The notes: generated from the letters alone by a model not told the origin. A stretch of DNA of 64,000 nucleotides from Chthonomonas calidirosea T49 (GCF_000427095.1 NC_021487.1:1116710-1180709), one strand, 5' to 3'. Counted from the stretch's first letter, positions 1-8,270 are shown. Program-made: numbers and translations.

Positions 1-1
1 C

Positions 2-259
2 AGTGCGGGAGCGTATGGAAACCCCAACTGTGCGCTGGCGCATTGGTCACACCGGCAGGTCAGTTTAGAGAGTTTGTTGTCTCGTGTAGGGGCTCGGATG
101 GATGAGCTAGGGACGCAACAGAGCCATCTTTTGCATCCAGCGGTTGGAGGGGAGAAAGGTTCGGAGGCGAGCCTGCTTCATCCGGTTGAGGGCGGTTCAG
201 CTTCGGGCAGCCCTTCCCCGTCCTCACAACCCGAAGAGGATGGGGAGGAGCGAGGGTAG
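2..259 (+). CDS. C-terminal part of an unrecognised protein (cut by window edge)
   Basis: The frame is open from the first bases of the window to a TAG at 257-259, giving at least 85 residues, so this is probably the tail of a longer gene. A TTG at 74 could start a 61-residue protein, but no convincing ribosome site precedes it. The tail contains two similar short segments (SLLHPVEGG and HLLHPAVGG) and ends in a Ser/Pro/Glu-rich stretch that is probably disordered. I do not recognise a family. The next gene on the same strand starts 27 bases later, so the two may be cotranscribed. Confidence 0.45.
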   Translation, partial: SAGAYGNPNCALAHWSHRQVSLESLLSRVGARMDELGTQQSHLLHPAVGGEKGSEASLLHPVEGGSASGSPSPSSQPEEDGEERG

Positions 260-286
260 TTAAAAGACAGAAAGGAGGAAAAGGGG

Positions 287-796
287 ATGCGCCTAAGACA
301 GCGTTTTGGGCGGTCTACGTCGAGAGGAGAACAGCTCCGTCAAGCGATCGGGCTATGTGGGGTGCTAGGTGTGTTGACGCTCGGCCTTTTGCAGTGGCGT
401 ATTGTTCAGTTCCAGCAGCGTTTACGGGAGGTAGAGAGGTTGCTGGCGAGCGGGTCACGTGCGGAAGGGGTGGTGCGGGATGTGGTAGCAGGGATGGAGG
501 GTGGGAAGACAATAGAGTATGAGTTTAGGGTAAAGGGTTCTGTTTACAGGGGTTCGAGCGGCCTGTTAGGGGATGAGGAGCCGGCGGTTGGGAGTGGAGT
601 GGAGATACGGTATTCGGAGGTATCCCCTCGGGAGAACACGTTAGCGGATGGGATGGAGCAGAAGTGGTTAGTTTCTATGTTGGTTAAGCTCCGGGTAGTG
701 GAGGGCCTTGTGTTGGTGAGTTGGATTGTGCTGTTGCTCTTACTGACGCAGATACGGAAGCGCGAGAAGCGTCGTCAGGAGGGCGGAGGGGCGTAA
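287..796 (+). CDS. DUF3592-like membrane protein, two transmembrane segments
   Basis: This 169-residue protein has a hydrophobic segment near residues 20-40, a soluble beta-rich middle, and a second membrane segment near 125-150 followed by a basic tail. The middle has the pattern usual for DUF3592 proteins: a G-x-V start, a YEF...V-x-G...Y-x-G stretch, then a V-x-I-x-YS-x-x-xP element, which suggests a small barrel between two membrane anchors. The function of that family is not established. A strong site (AAAGGAGG, about 273-280) precedes the ATG at 287. No enzymatic motif is visible. Confidence 0.6.
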   Translation: MRLRQRFGRSTSRGEQLRQAIGLCGVLGVLTLGLLQWRIVQFQQRLREVERLLASGSRAEGVVRDVVAGMEGGKTIEYEFRVKGSVYRGSSGLLGDEEPAVGSGVEIRYSEVSPRENTLADGMEQKWLVSMLVKLRVVEGLVLVSWIVLLLLLTQIRKREKRRQEGGGA

Positions 797-951
797 GGTT
801 GTGTGTGTTTATGCGCTTAGAGAGGGGTATTGGCGGTTCATGGAAGGTGTCTAGAAATGGATACAGGCCAAGAATGTGACAAATGGGACTAGCCGATCTA
901 CAAGGTTATACCCTCTGTTTTGGAATAATGATTTTTGGGACATTAGCTGAA
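797..951. other. Short non-coding gap at the left edge of the restriction island
   Basis: This stretch separates the rightward DUF3592-like gene from the leftward restriction-modification remnants. I see no credible gene, tRNA or strong terminator in it. It is AT-richer than the dcw region. Confidence 0.5.
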
Positions 952-1155
952 TCAATTGCGCGGTAAGGGAAGACGAGTCCAAGAAAGGACGCTAAAAATG
1001 AAGTCCGCTGAATGGTTTTTACGCGATTGCCTCGCAACCAATCGAGGCAAAAGGGGTACCCCACCGCCAACCTTCTGCCCGAAATATTCCTCAATCAGAG
1101 GCTCAGGGATTGAATCAATAAATTTCCTTAGATTTAGGCTTCGGTGTCGGGGCAT
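952..1155 (-). pseudogene. Probable remnant of a small gene downstream of type III res
   Basis: On the minus strand a good ribosome site (GGAGG) lies just after the res stop codon and about 7 bases before an ATG at 1155, as expected for the next gene of the operon. The first roughly 30 residues (MPRHRSLNLRKFIDSIPEPL onward to EEYFGQKV) look like a real protein start. The rest is rich in Arg, Leu and Pro and does not look like folded protein. The simplest reading is a gene truncated or recombined near 1060-1070, which would mark the left boundary of the island. A genuine short protein of 67 residues cannot be excluded. Confidence 0.35.
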
Positions 1156-1173
1156 TCCTTAACCTCCGTCAAT

Positions 1174-3093
1174 CTACTGCTCTAACTTTGCCTCAAGCTC
1201 GGATTTGAAGTCCTTGTAAGCGCCGTTCCTGAGCGCCTTAAAAAACAGGTCAAAGCTGCCAGGGGAGAGGAATTTGAAATAATACCTCTGCTCTTTCTGC
1301 AAGTCGTTGACTCGCTCAAAATGCTCTTTGGCATACCGGAGCTTGGCCCGGTTTTCGTCCGAGACATCGTTGTCCATTTTGATTTCCACCACAACAATAT
1401 CGTTGCCTTTTTTGATAAAGAAATCAGGGTTAAAACTTCCCTGCTTGGGGTGTTCCCCTTTGCGCCAGGAATACTCAATACTGTAGAAACCTACATCCGT
1501 GGACTTGATCCAGGCATCAATTGACTTCGCCGTCTCCTCGGAAGTCAATCCTCGGATAAACTTGCGCTCAGGCTCATAGGAAGCCAGGGCGACATTAAGC
1601 GGGGTCTTGAAATTGTATTTGTTCTCAACTTTTATCAAGGCCGATCTTGGCAGGCTCTCATCCTCTTCAAGCTCCTTCAACAGCTTTCTGTCCGTCGCCT
1701 CCCCCAGTCTCAAGGAATAGTCGTCGTAGAATATGGTGCAATCACGCCGGAGAGCGCCCACGCCGAGGCTGTTCTTTTTGATCTCCCTAGTGTTTATTTT
1801 GATGAGGTCCTTTGCCTCAATCCTGAGCCGAAGGCTCTTTGCTCCCTTTCTTCTGATGACGCCAAACGCCGCTAAGGTCTGGTTACGGTTTGTCTCGCTT
1901 ACCTTGCCACTTTTGTCTTTGATTCTTTCAAGGGAGTTTCTGATGATCTCTGCAATCTTTCCCTTGGGGAAGTTTTTGCTATATTCGGTTCCTGCCTCCT
2001 GATCAAAAATGAGAAGGCGATTGAAGACGTCCTGCGCCACCTCTTCCACAGAATACATCTTGAATTCAATCAGCGTCTTCTTGACTTCCTGCTCCCCGCT
2101 GACCGCCCTGGTGTAAGTCGTGCTCTTTTCAACCTCCTCAGCCTGGCTTGAATAGGTGATGTACCCTTTTTTGAGGAGTTCATAGGGGTCTTCTTGCGGA
2201 TACTCTACCTCCTCCTCGATCCGCTTGTAATCAATGTTGTAAAGGTCAAAGTTGTAGTCCTCTTTCTTCTCCACCGGGTAGGAGTGGATGCGCCTCTCGA
2301 TCTCCAAAACTTCATCTACCAGGTGCTTGATGCTACTGGACCACTTGTCGTGATTGAAGACGGTTACAACCGGCTGATTTCCCTTGTAAACCTCAGGCAC
2401 CCGCAAGCCTCTTCCCAAGACCTGGGCAATCAGAAGTTTTGAATTAAACGCCCGCTCCTCGTGGGGGACGATCTGAAAGACGTTTTTCACATCCCAGCCT
2501 TCGGAGAGCATACTGACCGAGGTAATCCACTCGATGGGATTGTCTTTGTCGTCCACCCGCCGCAGGATGGGAATGTTGCTTTTGTGCTCGTTGGCAGAGG
2601 TAACGATCAAGACCTTCGCCGCCGCCTGCTCCTTGCTGATCTTCTCCTTCTCGGCAAGGAAATCAATCAGTTTTTCGGTGAGGCGCTTGCAGGCGGCAAT
2701 GTTCTTCGTAACCAGGATAGTGATGGGTTTCACTGCCCGGTACTTGACGGTCTTGTTCTCAATGTGATTGTCGTAAATCTTTTGGAACTTCTCGTCCTCG
2801 CCTCCTGAGGAGTCCTCCGCCACATAGCGGATGGATTTGACAAACTTCTGCTCAATGGAATCCCTCAGGGAAAAGCGATGAATGACATCCGTAAAATAGT
2901 CGTCCCCGATATAGCAGGTGCCGGAGACATTCACGATGAATTTGAACCCGTATTTTGGATCAAGCAAAAATTCCTTCCACTTCTTGAGGGCGGTATCAGA
3001 AGGACTCATTAAATGGTGTGCCTCGTCATTCAAAACCAGGGTCCGCTTGCCTTTCCCGACAAGGCTGTCCTCAATGGCGGATTTGGTGCGGCG
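1174..3093 (-). pseudogene. Type III restriction enzyme Res subunit, N-terminally truncated
   Basis: This is the C-terminal two thirds of a type III restriction subunit, the ATP-dependent translocase/endonuclease that works with Mod. Visible parts are the DEAH box (LVLNDEAHH), the superfamily 2 motif VI (QVLGRGLRVP) and a C-terminal PD-(D/E)xK-type nuclease motif (FNPDFF...VVVEIK, near residue 550 of the remaining 619). The frame continues upstream of the DEAH box for only about 21 codons (SAIEDSLVGKGKRTLVLN) before a TGA at 3094-3096. The Q-motif and Walker A ATP-binding loop are therefore missing. Family members are usually about 900-1000 residues. The only start is a TTG inside the DEAH box with no good ribosome site. 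It is almost certainly inactive, cut by the type II cassette next to it. Confidence 0.85.
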
Positions 3094-3127
3094 TCAGGTG
3101 CAAGCGCGTGGTGGGCGGCGCTATGTT

Positions 3128-4084
3128 CTACAATCCGCATAGCCATCGAGATATTGATGCAACTTGTCTATGGTTATTCAGATTTGCAGCATTGCTGAGC
3201 AAGCCAGTCTCTAATTGATTCCAGATCTCGTCTGCCATTCTTCTTTCAATTGCTGCCCCAATGAAGAAAGTGTGAGGAGAGTAACCTGCTTTGGAAAATG
3301 CTTGGCGTATACGGTCGATGGCTGCGCGTGCGGTCTTCCAATGTTCATCTGCCCCTGCAGGATCTATGCCGCCTTTGAGTTCACCAAGGGCAAAGTATGA
3401 TTCGGGGATTTTAAACTCAGTAGCTTGTAATTCCTGCGGATCGAGGCTAAACAAGCACATATCTACATTGCTCTTAACCAACGGTACAGTCAGATTGTAA
3501 ATCAGGGTGCGATGTTTGCCTTGGATTCGCCAGCTCAGGCCACGTAAAGACAACTCTATTTCCGCATCATCACCACTTACATCAATCCACTGCCTGGTCA
3601 TTAAGTGCTGCCACCTGTATTCAATGCCAGCGATTCTGAGGGTTGAAACGATAGCGCGGGTGATTTTTCTCTGTGCTAATGCACCACCAATGTTTCGCAT
3701 TGAGCCGCCGAGCGCATCTCCACGTGTCAATAGAAACCTGTAAACCAATTCTTCAACAAATTTCTCTCCGGCCGGCTCGAGAAAATTCTTGATGAGACTC
3801 TTGATAGCTTCTATCTTGTCTTCGGACTGTAAGTGAACAAGAGCTTTGTCAGACAAACCAGCGGCTGTCAAAAGTCCAGTCTCTATGCCATTGATGTTAA
3901 GCAAGTCAATGGGTGTTTTTGCCTTTGATGCAGCTTCTTGTAGCGCTCTCGCTTCCACAACAAACGGCGTAGCGCGTCGGTTTTTCTCAAGGGCAAGCGC
4001 CACAAAACCAGTGCGAGTAGCTTCATAGGTGGTCACAAGGTCTTCACTGGATTCAAGATGGTCGTGGTACGGGCGTTTGATCAT
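3128..4084 (-). CDS. AvaI/BsoBI-family type II restriction endonuclease
   Basis: This 318-residue protein resembles AvaI and BsoBI, which cleave CYCGRG; BsoBI is about 320 residues long. The catalytic triad known for BsoBI (Asp212, Glu240, Lys242) matches Asp208 in NVDMCLF and Glu235/Lys237 in [18 protein letters not shown]. Other family-like blocks are [20 protein letters not shown] and [15 protein letters not shown]. The ATG at 4084 overlaps the methylase stop codon (ATGA) and has GGAGAAA upstream, so translation is probably coupled. An upstream in-frame ATG at 4111 lies inside the methylase and is less likely. The CYCGRG specificity is inferred from family membership. Confidence 0.88.
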   Translation of the reverse strand: MIKRPYHDHLESSEDLVTTYEATRTGFVALALEKNRRATPFVVEARALQEAASKAKTPIDLLNINGIETGLLTAAGLSDKALVHLQSEDKIEAIKSLIKNFLEPAGEKFVEELVYRFLLTRGDALGGSMRNIGGALAQRKITRAIVSTLRIAGIEYRWQHLMTRQWIDVSGDDAEIELSLRGLSWRIQGKHRTLIYNLTVPLVKSNVDMCLFSLDPQELQATEFKIPESYFALGELKGGIDPAGADEHWKTARAAIDRIRQAFSKAGYSPHTFFIGAAIERRMADEIWNQLETGLLSNAANLNNHRQVASISRWLCGL

Positions 4085-5679
4085 TGCTGCTTTCTCCAAA
4101 CATAAATGCATTTTCTAAGCTCTTCGCGCCCATGCTCCCCCATTTGTTGACTGCTGTTGCCCTTGCCATTAGGTAGAACAAGGATATTCTCCACTTGAAA
4201 GCCCAGTTTCTCGCCGATGTTAGAGAGAATCATATCCACTGAAATGCTCGCACCCGCATATCGAACATTGTCATTGACCATAAAGAGCAATGCACCAGGC
4301 TTGAGGACACGTGCACACTCAGCAATGACACACGCCATCTCGTAGAAATAGCCTCTGACCATTCTGGGAATACCGTTGTTGTTCAGTTCTCCTCGCGCCT
4401 TTTGGGCTTCCAAATATTTCAAGATAGCCTGTAGCAGCTCTTGCTCATCAGCAGCAGCGAGCGCGGTTTTCCATTTTGGATTCATCTTAAGTAGTTCTTT
4501 CGCACGATTTTCGACTGTGCTGCTGAGCATTGCCTGGCGCAGATTCGACAACTCTTTTTCATTTATGCCAAGTATAGCCAGCTCAAGTGCGTATGTCCGC
4601 GTATAATCGTAGCGATTACAGTATGGTGGAGAGGTGACGATAGCATTATAAGAATTCTCCTGAAGCTTTGGTAAGACTTCGAGGCACGATCCAGCATACA
4701 GGCGAATTTCTCCCTGATATTTCTCCGGAGGAAGGAGACTAGTCGGGTGAGTGCGAGAAATATCGGATACAATTTCATTGATCTTCTCGCAAATGGCTTT
4801 CTCGAAACTCAAGATTTCACCTTTGTCAAAAGGTTTCTTCCCCTGGGTGCGCCCAGAACGATAATCCCAGCGCAAGTATTGTCCATCCTTACGTGTAAAA
4901 CTAACTGGCTCTAGAGCGCAAAGCAATGCAAAGCGTAACACCGCCTGAACTCGGACGTTCTCTTCTTGACAAGCGCCCAAATACTTCTGGATGGCTTCCC
5001 TTGTCCTTTCGGGATAAGCCCCCTGGGTGATGCGCAACTCTGGCAAGGGAACTCCCTTTTCTGATTTTTCCCAAACCCGCAAAGCAGACCATTGCCGTAA
5101 GCGTTCAAAGTCGTCAGGTGTAAACTCTGCGTCCAAGATTTTCTTCGTGGTAATGATCTGCTGACCTATGGGGAGAATTTCGATGCCATCTGCATTTATA
5201 CCCATCGCACTTGCGGCAAAAAGGGTTGTTCCACTCCCCGCGAAGGGGTCTAGAATTCTGCCCGCACGGATGTTATACCTTTGAAGCAGATACTCGACCA
5301 ATGAAGCTGAAAAGGCCTCTTTGAATTTGTACCAACGATAGATAGGTCTATTTTTATTGGCTTGAAAACTGACAAGAGAGCGATTGAGCATGGGTTGAAG
5401 AACGAACTTGCTCCTGAAATGCTCCAGCAGGTGCTGGTCAAGACGAGAAATATCGGACAAGCCACTGCCGTCCTCACCGTTACGGAAGGTCTTGATCGGC
5501 TGCAACGGCACGGCTATGGTGTCGGCCAGGATGTCCTCCTCCCGTTCCTTGTCGGCATAGACAAGCTCGTATTCCTTCTTGGTATCAAAAAGGCTTGTTT
5601 TGTAATCCTCCGGCAAGGGCTTGCCTTCCCTGAGGAGGCTTACGATTCGCTCGATCTCCTGCTCCGAAAGTTTACGCAT
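4081..5679 (-). CDS. N4-cytosine DNA methylase (AvaI-type) fused to type III Mod N-terminus
   Basis: This 532-residue chimera should protect the site cut by the neighbouring endonuclease. Residues 1-75 ([20 protein letters not shown], then [20 protein letters not shown] and VPLQPIKTF) read like the start of a type III Mod protein. From about residue 74 ([14 protein letters not shown]) it reads as an AvaI-like methylase. The AdoMet motif DPFAGSGTT is at 144-152 and the catalytic TSPPY at 349-353. TSPPY is typical of N4-cytosine methylases. The ATG at 5679 follows the stop of the small upstream gene by 5 bases; an ATG at 5718 would overlap that gene. A TTG at 5460, with GGTGAGG upstream, may be the ancestral methylase start and could still yield an unfused form. 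Confidence 0.87.
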   Translation of the reverse strand: MRKLSEQEIERIVSLLREGKPLPEDYKTSLFDTKKEYELVYADKEREEDILADTIAVPLQPIKTFRNGEDGSGLSDISRLDQHLLEHFRSKFVLQPMLNRSLVSFQANKNRPIYRWYKFKEAFSASLVEYLLQRYNIRAGRILDPFAGSGTTLFAASAMGINADGIEILPIGQQIITTKKILDAEFTPDDFERLRQWSALRVWEKSEKGVPLPELRITQGAYPERTREAIQKYLGACQEENVRVQAVLRFALLCALEPVSFTRKDGQYLRWDYRSGRTQGKKPFDKGEILSFEKAICEKINEIVSDISRTHPTSLLPPEKYQGEIRLYAGSCLEVLPKLQENSYNAIVTSPPYCNRYDYTRTYALELAILGINEKELSNLRQAMLSSTVENRAKELLKMNPKWKTALAAADEQELLQAILKYLEAQKARGELNNNGIPRMVRGYFYEMACVIAECARVLKPGALLFMVNDNVRYAGASISVDMILSNIGEKLGFQVENILVLPNGKGNSSQQMGEHGREELRKCIYVWRKQQ

Positions 5680-5684
5680 GGCTG

Positions 5685-5855
5685 TTACCCTTGCCTTTCC
5701 TTCTGCTTGCTCTCCCACTCCTGCCGGTCTTTCTCAACCAGGTCACGGATGATGGAGACAATGGAGGCGTTCTGCTTCTGCTTCTGAAGCTCCAGGGCTT
5801 TCTCCTTTAGGAAGAAATACTGCTCCTCGGTAAGTTCGATCGTCGTCTTGCGCAT
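5685..5855 (-). CDS. Small ribbon-helix-helix type protein, first gene of the restriction operon
   Basis: This 56-residue protein reads [20 protein letters not shown], continues with a Gln/Lys-rich helix, then [17 protein letters not shown] and a charged tail. A beta-strand (TTIELT) followed by two amphipathic helices is the layout of ribbon-helix-helix (CopG/Arc-like) DNA-binding proteins. It ends 5 bases before the methylase start, so it is cotranscribed. It could be an autorepressor of the restriction operon or an antitoxin-like relic. No toxin gene is adjacent. The ribosome site before its ATG is weak, but a consensus promoter lies about 55 bases upstream. Confidence 0.72.
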   Translation of the reverse strand: MRKTTIELTEEQYFFLKEKALELQKQKQNASIVSIIRDLVEKDRQEWESKQKERQG

Positions 5856-5912
5856 ATTCGTTTTACTCCCGGTTTCCCTAAGACGGTCCCTCTGTTTAGC
5901 CCTATCGCAATA

Positions 5913-5941
5913 ATTATATGAATATGGGTGGAGAAAGTCAA
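5913..5941 (-). promoter_or_regulatory. Consensus sigma-70 promoter of the restriction operon
   Basis: On the minus strand TTGACT (5941-5936) and TATAAT (5918-5913) are separated by exactly 17 bases. It points at the ribbon-helix-helix gene and the methylase/endonuclease downstream. The base composition here is much AT-richer than in neighbouring genes. Confidence 0.8.
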
Positions 5942-6056
5942 GCGGAAAATCGCCTGTCTCCCGCCATACCCTTGAACCCCCACTATTAGTAGAGGGGAAA
6001 TCTGTGTTTGCCCCATGAAGGCTTGCAATCTGCGCTTTTAAGGAGGTGAGAAGAAT

Positions 6057-6386
6057 ATAGCAAAAGTAACCGGGCCTTTGATGTCCATTGATGCCAGCGG
6101 CGCCTTTGCAGATACGATGGTCTATGCCAAGTGGAAGGGGATCAACTACAGCAGGCAGTATGCCATCCCTTCCAATCCCAGGACGGCTAATCAGCTCTAT
6201 ATCAGGGACTACTTCACTACGGCTGTAGCGGCCTGGCAGGCAGAGGATCAGGCAACCAAAGACGCCTGGAATCAGGCGGCAAGCGGGAAGCCACCCTCCG
6301 GGTTCAACCTTTATGTGGGCGAATATGTAAGCTACAGGATGGCCAACGGCGGGGCAATGCCTCCGTCTCCGTTCATGCCAAGCTAA
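6057..6386 (+). CDS. Orphan phage-type protein, probably starting at an ATA codon
   Basis: The frame encodes a protein that, read from 6057, begins (M)AKVTGPLMSIDASGAFADT and continues with KWKGINYSRQYAIPSNPRTA. I recall this opening from small proteins of phage structural clusters, which start MAKVTGP or MARVTGP. An excellent ribosome site (AAGGAGG, 6040-6046) sits 10 bases before an ATA at 6057. The first ordinary in-frame starts are TTG 6078 and ATG 6081, both too far away and lacking the conserved opening. The rest has an ARG-poor, aromatic C-terminus (GFNLYVGEYVSYRMANGG). No other phage gene is near, so it is an isolated cargo or relic. Function unknown. Confidence 0.6.
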   Translation: MAKVTGPLMSIDASGAFADTMVYAKWKGINYSRQYAIPSNPRTANQLYIRDYFTTAVAAWQAEDQATKDAWNQAASGKPPSGFNLYVGEYVSYRMANGGAMPPSPFMPS

Positions 6387-6414
6387 TCATCCGGGCTGGG
6401 CGGCTCGGAACGAG

Positions 6415-6456
6415 GCCCTTGCATCACTGTTTGGGGTGCAGGGGCTTTTCTTTTTG
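6415..6456 (+). terminator. Rho-independent terminator after the phage-type gene
   Basis: GCCCTTGCA (6415-6423) pairs with TGCAGGGGC (6437-6445) with one G-U pair, and is followed by TTTTCTTTTT (6446-6455). The hairpin and T tract lie 29 bases after the stop codon. Confidence 0.7.
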
Positions 6457-7146
6457 TTAGGGAGACTTCCTCCGTTTCTTCTCCGATTATCTTTCGAAGA
6501 GGGAGCCCCTTGAGGGGCGGACGGGTGCGGGCACACCAAGGGCGCAGGCGCAAGACCGCAAAGTGGGCTGAAGCCGCCCAACTGTGAGCGCAGATCTGCG
6601 CTCCTATGGTCGCGATCCTTCTTGTTGTCTGGAGCAGTTCATCTGAGCGGTTTTTCCGAGAAGCAAGAGTTGGCAAAGGCTCTCTCCACCTGCTTGGAAG
6701 GCTGTGAAGAACCTCCATTACGCCAAGCGTTGACAGTGTCTTTACAGCGTTGAAAGGCTAGGGACGAGGAAGTCAAGACGCTGTTGCGGACGCCAGGTTC
6801 GAGCACAGCGGATCGAACGGAGCTGTTACGAGCGGAGTCCTCTGAAAGCAAGGCAGAGAACGATTAAGCAGAGAAGGGTTTAGTAGACATGGTTTAAAAG
6901 GAGGTTATCGTTGAGGTTGTAGGCTTTGTAAATAGAGTCCTAGCTCTATAGATTGGCTTCGCGTTGCCTGCAGCACGAAACAGATGGAGTAGCTTTATTT
7001 AGTTTGAGAGAGCTGTATGGTCTCACGTTGGAGTTGACAGGAGTTGACGGGTTTACAGGGCTCGTTGCATTCAGCTTTTGCCCTAAGTAGGATGTGAACG
7101 CACCGCTTCCTATCTCCTGTGCAAGCGGGCTTTAGGGCGGAATAAG
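6457..7146. other. Gene-poor spacer between the accessory region and the dcw cluster
   Basis: About 690 bases contain no frame I would call a gene: candidates are rich in Arg, Pro and Ser and lack ribosome sites. The stretch contains the palindrome at 6586-6603 and a doubled GGAGTTGAC (near 7030-7050). It ends at the inverted repeat at 7147-7212. I see no tRNA or integrase and no clear attachment site. Confidence 0.5.
6586..6603. repeat. 18-bp perfect palindrome, REP-like
   Basis: GAGCGCAGATCTGCGCTC reads identically on both strands. Just before it (6564-6580) is a second hairpin-like element with GGGCT and AGCC arms. Paired short palindromes in intergenic DNA are typical of REP-type repeats. 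Whether copies exist elsewhere in the genome cannot be seen here. Confidence 0.55.
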
Positions 7147-7212
7147 TCCCCCTCTCCCTCTGGGAGAAGGCTGGGTGAGAGAAACCTTCTCCCCTGGGAG
7201 AGGGTAGGGGGA
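7147..7212. repeat. Long imperfect inverted repeat in intergenic DNA
   Basis: The left arm (7147-7170, TCCCCCTCTCCC then GGGAGAAGG) pairs with the right arm (7185-7212, CCTTCTCCC then GGGAGAGGG and GGGGGA). Each arm is itself partly self-complementary. Similar CCCTCTCCC/GGGAGAGGG elements are frequent interspersed repeats in many bacterial genomes. It may be a small non-autonomous or REP-like repeat. Confidence 0.6.
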
Positions 7213-7231
7213 GGGAACAACCTCTACGAAT

Positions 7232-7522
7232 TCAAAGTATCGGCTGAGGACGCTTGGGGCGCCAGCCAGGCACTCGAAAAAGAGAGGGCGTGTACGATTC
7301 CTCCGGAATAGAGAGCACCGTGCAGTGGGGAAAACGCCGCGCCAAAGCCTTTGCAACCCTCCACTCGGGCTCAAACCAGAGCGTCAACTCGTACCTGGCA
7401 ATGAGAGAAGCGGAGTAGGTATAAGCGTCCCACCGGGCGAGAATGGCAGCCGGCGTTCGCCCCCCAAAAATGTTCCCGGTCATCCGAAAACCGTAGTTCG
7501 GCATCCATAACGATTCAAACAT
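7232..7522 (-). CDS. Hypothetical 96-residue protein divergent from mraZ
   Basis: A minus-strand ATG at 7522 has a good ribosome site (AGGAGGGGG) about 10 bases upstream. The product starts MFESLWMPNYGFRMTGNIFG, is rich in aromatic residues (LTLWFEPEW) and ends in a basic, Pro-rich tail. I do not recognise a family and see no membrane segment. It diverges from mraZ, and its upstream region abuts the mraZ promoter at 7588. The call rests on the ribosome site and plausible codon use only; it could be spurious. Confidence 0.4.
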   Translation of the reverse strand: MFESLWMPNYGFRMTGNIFGGRTPAAILARWDAYTYSASLIARYELTLWFEPEWRVAKALARRFPHCTVLSIPEESYTPSLFRVPGWRPKRPQPIL

Positions 7523-7587
7523 GGTATCTTTCCCCCTCCTCTTCTTTTTTACGTTCCCCAAAAAAGAAAATTTTTCCTGCTGTCCTA

Positions 7588-7616
7588 TTGACAGGCCTCC
7601 ACGAACCTGGTAGAAT
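7588..7616 (+). promoter_or_regulatory. Consensus promoter of the dcw cluster
   Basis: TTGACA (7588-7593) and TAGAAT (7611-7616) are separated by 17 bases. It lies about 110 bases before mraZ and is followed directly by the MraZ-box-like array. Confidence 0.82.
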
Positions 7617-7618
7617 TG

Positions 7619-7666
7619 TGGGGTAGAGTGGTAACTCGGTAGGAACTTGGTGGTAACGAAGTGGAG
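7619..7666 (+). promoter_or_regulatory. Five-copy direct repeat, probable MraZ operator
   Basis: TGGGG, TGGTA, TAGGA, TGGTA and TGGAG begin at 7619, 7629, 7640, 7651 and 7662, with periods of 10, 11, 11 and 11 bases. The middle units share a longer form resembling TGGTAACTCGG. In E. coli and other bacteria MraZ binds short TGGG-type direct repeats about one helical turn apart upstream of mraZ. The array starts 3 bases after the -10 box, where bound protein would block transcription. Autoregulation by the adjacent mraZ is inferred. Confidence 0.65.
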
Positions 7667-7726
7667 TTCTTATCCCAAAATTTCTAAATGAGGACTTCCT
7701 CTAACGAGGCAAGAGGACAGGGCGCT

Positions 7727-8269
7727 ATGCTGATCGACTCTCCCGCTTTGCGAATGTGGGGGCGCTTCGAGCACGCACTTGATGATAAAGGGCGTGTGAT
7801 CATTCCGCAGCGCTTCCGCGAAACGCTGGGGAGTAAATTCGTGCTTACCATAGGCCCCGATCACCATATTCGTGCCTACCCCTTGCCGGTTTGGGAAGCC
7901 CTTGAAAACCAACTGATCAGTTCCTCCCTCTACGATGAGCTTGATCCCGACCTTATCTTCCTCCAACGTATGTTCGGGAACTGCGAATTTGTTAGTCCCG
8001 ATCGCGAGTTCCGCCTCTCCATCCCCCGTCACTTCCGCGAGTGGGCCGGGATGGAGGAGGGCGACATTGTGGTGATTATCGGCAGCGGAACGCGCCTTGA
8101 GATATGGAGCCGTGCCGGATGGCGCGCTTGGAGCGAACACCTTACGGAACAGGAGGCGGGCATTGCGTCGCGCAATCGCTTGAGCCTCCAACCCGTGGCA
8201 GGAGTGTCCGCCGCCCCAACCCGCCCCACCCCAGGCGAAACCGTGCCGACACAGGAGGGTACCGCTTGA
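7727..8269 (+). CDS. mraZ: Transcriptional regulator MraZ
   Basis: MraZ is an AbrB-fold DNA-binding protein that controls the division and cell-wall cluster and is almost always its first gene. The 180-residue product has the typical FEHALDDKGRVIIPQRFRE block near residues 13-31 and a second copy of the fold around FVSPDREFRLSIPRHFREWA. The tail after about residue 145 is longer than usual and rich in Ala and Pro. The ATG at 7727 has AGAGGACAGG upstream. An in-frame ATG at 7688 lacks a ribosome site and would add 13 residues not usual for the family. It ends 1 base before rsmH. Confidence 0.93.
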   Translation: MLIDSPALRMWGRFEHALDDKGRVIIPQRFRETLGSKFVLTIGPDHHIRAYPLPVWEALENQLISSSLYDELDPDLIFLQRMFGNCEFVSPDREFRLSIPRHFREWAGMEEGDIVVIIGSGTRLEIWSRAGWRAWSEHLTEQEAGIASRNRLSLQPVAGVSAAPTRPTPGETVPTQEGTA

Positions 8270-8270
8270 T

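Noticed and set aside
906-1162. Short frames on both strands between the DUF3592-like gene and res
   Set aside because: Only the 1155-952 minus-strand frame has a ribosome site and operon position; the others are Arg/Pro-rich with no start signals.
6790-6815. GGTTCGAG resembling a tRNA T-arm
   Set aside because: No acceptor stem, D-arm or anticodon arm could be placed around it.
6383-6851. Minus-strand frames after the phage-type gene
   Set aside because: Composition rich in Arg, Pro and Ser, no ribosome site, and they read through the terminator hairpin at 6415-6456.
7688-7726. Upstream ATG for mraZ
   Set aside because: No ribosome site, and it would add residues absent from the family; the ATG at 7727 is better.
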